A stretch of 64,000 nucleotides of DNA, from positions 62,001-126,000 of the forward strand of contig NZ_BBWW01000003.1 in NCBI RefSeq assembly GCF_001485215.1, in the 5' to 3' direction. Below are positions 63,178 to 64,000 of the stretch, piece after piece. This stretch comes from Leptolyngbya sp. NIES-2104. Lineage in GTDB: Bacteria > Cyanobacteriota > Cyanobacteriia > Leptolyngbyales > Leptolyngbyaceae. The translations under genes and the position numbers were made by a program. Positions within the stretch are counted from its first letter, which is position 1, and every line of letters begins with the position of its first letter. The notes under the pieces were generated by a model, which had not been told where the DNA came from, did no database searches, and saw nothing but the letters and a program-made list of their open reading frames with translations.

Positions 63178-64000
63178 ATGGGTGTCATGAAGCGGTTCAG
63201 AGATCGTCGTCAGCAGGCGCAACAATGGTATTCCGCTACTGATCTAGCTGGGTTGCTTGGACTGCCCACTGCGCCACACAATGTCACTCGCAAAGCTAAA
63301 CTCGAAGGCTGGCAATCGCGTCCACGTCAGGGGCGCGGAGGTGGTAATGAGTACGCGCTTAGCAGTCTGCCTGCGATCACACAAACTGCTTTAGCTGAGA
63401 GTAACGATCAAAAGGAGCAGAATTCTGCCACATCTTACCCGATCTCAACAGCCCAATCATCTCGGTTTGGATTGAGACCTGAAACAACTATCAGCGATCG
63501 CACTGATGCTTGGTTAGCAATCCTGAGATTGTACGAAACTGAGTTCAACCCTGCCCGCTCCAAAACCAAGTTAGAGCAAGATGTTGCATTTGTTGATGCT
63601 TATAATCAACAACAGTTAGACTTACCCGATTGGGTTTATGCGGTTCTGCCCAAACTCTCCCGCAGTTCACTCAAAGCCAAGCAGAAACTACGTCGTACCG
63701 CCGATCAAATCACAGCTCTCGGCGGCAAGTACGGGCATCGTCGCGGCACAGGCAGAATTGATGCAGACTCTGACCTTCAAGCTGCCATTAAAACCTGTCT
63801 TGCCGCAGGCGGAAAACATTGGGGCGCAAGCCAAATCTATGAAATCTTGCAGCTTGAGTTTGGGTTAGACCCCGGTGAGATTTCACTCGGTCAATTACGC
63901 GATTGGCTACGACGATTTCGTCTGAAACGTCCGCAGGAGTGGGCATTGTTCATGGCTCCAGACCGCGCTAAGGGATTAGTCAGCCCCGCATTTGGATCGC
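63178..64000 (+). CDS. Mu-type transposase (MuA-like), partial at window edge
   Basis: Open to the last base (274 codons visible). The N-terminal MuA-type DNA-binding domain is clear: QQWYSATDLAGLLGLPTAPH, then VTRKAKLEGWQSRPRQGRGG and EYALSSLP. The helical I-gamma-like part follows (RTDAWLAILRLYETEFNPAR, KAKQKLRRTADQITALGGKY). The DDE core must lie beyond the window. The frame is open upstream to an ATG at 62947, but that part does not resemble the family, so ATG 63178 or 63187 is preferred. It marks the start of a Mu-like transposon or prophage. Confidence 0.75.
   Translation, partial: MGVMKRFRDRRQQAQQWYSATDLAGLLGLPTAPHNVTRKAKLEGWQSRPRQGRGGGNEYALSSLPAITQTALAESNDQKEQNSATSYPISTAQSSRFGLRPETTISDRTDAWLAILRLYETEFNPARSKTKLEQDVAFVDAYNQQQLDLPDWVYAVLPKLSRSSLKAKQKLRRTADQITALGGKYGHRRGTGRIDADSDLQAAIKTCLAAGGKHWGASQIYEILQLEFGLDPGEISLGQLRDWLRRFRLKRPQEWALFMAPDRAKGLVSPAFGS

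Overview
The window looks like part of a large plasmid of a filamentous, Leptolyngbya-like cyanobacterium. The host call rests on the very frequent GCGATCGC (HIP1) octamer and on families typical of cyanobacteria: DUF4058, DUF2808, ScyD/ScyE, giant Ser/Thr-His multi-kinases and a plastoquinol terminal oxidase. The plasmid call rests on an iteron field, a Rep-like protein with a C-terminal HTH, ParA/ParB with palindromic candidate parS/operator sites, and a tyrosine recombinase. No rRNA, tRNA or CRISPR array was seen.

Layout. 1-3.8 kb: two interleaved direct-repeat arrays (TCTAGA and TGTAATCA), a Rep-like gene, a DUF3102-like gene and a divergent Xre-type gene. 3.8-14.7 kb: a minus-strand defence island, in transcription order hsdM, DUF1016 nuclease, hsdS, a VapBC-like toxin-antitoxin pair, a small ORF, hsdR, an overlapping YgjP-type metallopeptidase and a second DUF1016 nuclease. 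14.7-18.2 kb: palindromes, parA, parB and the recombinase. 18.4-20.4 kb: DUF4058 and two overlapping unknown genes.

20.4-49.7 kb holds two copies of one signalling cassette, about 7.4 kb each. Each has a giant Ser/Thr kinase-AAA-GAF-PAS-histidine kinase, a NarL-type response regulator and a DsbA-like protein. In copy 1 the regulator is frameshifted. In both copies the DsbA-like protein keeps only one cysteine of the CxxC, and not the same one. Between and after the cassettes lies a long same-strand run of small redox, hydrolase and detoxification genes: cupins, VAO-type FAD oxidoreductases, SDRs, alpha/beta hydrolases, terminal oxidase, thioredoxin-reductase-like, ScyD-like, SnoaL-like, quinone reductase, VOC, MBL, RidA, zinc-free ADH and azoreductase. 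Remnants of AraC and LuxR regulators and a dispersed motif of about 45 bp are scattered through it. My reading is that it is a stress-response or detoxification regulon driven by the duplicated kinase cassettes; this is inference.

The 26-62 kb section is also a zone of decay. Two insertion sequences (IS256-like and IS4-like, both with exact target duplications) split a cupin and an FAD oxidoreductase whose frames are restored on paper. At least six genes carry one- or two-base frameshifts or a single nonsense codon, several gene fragments are left over, and small palindromic elements sit in frame inside coding regions. The right edge enters a Mu-type transposase that runs off the window.
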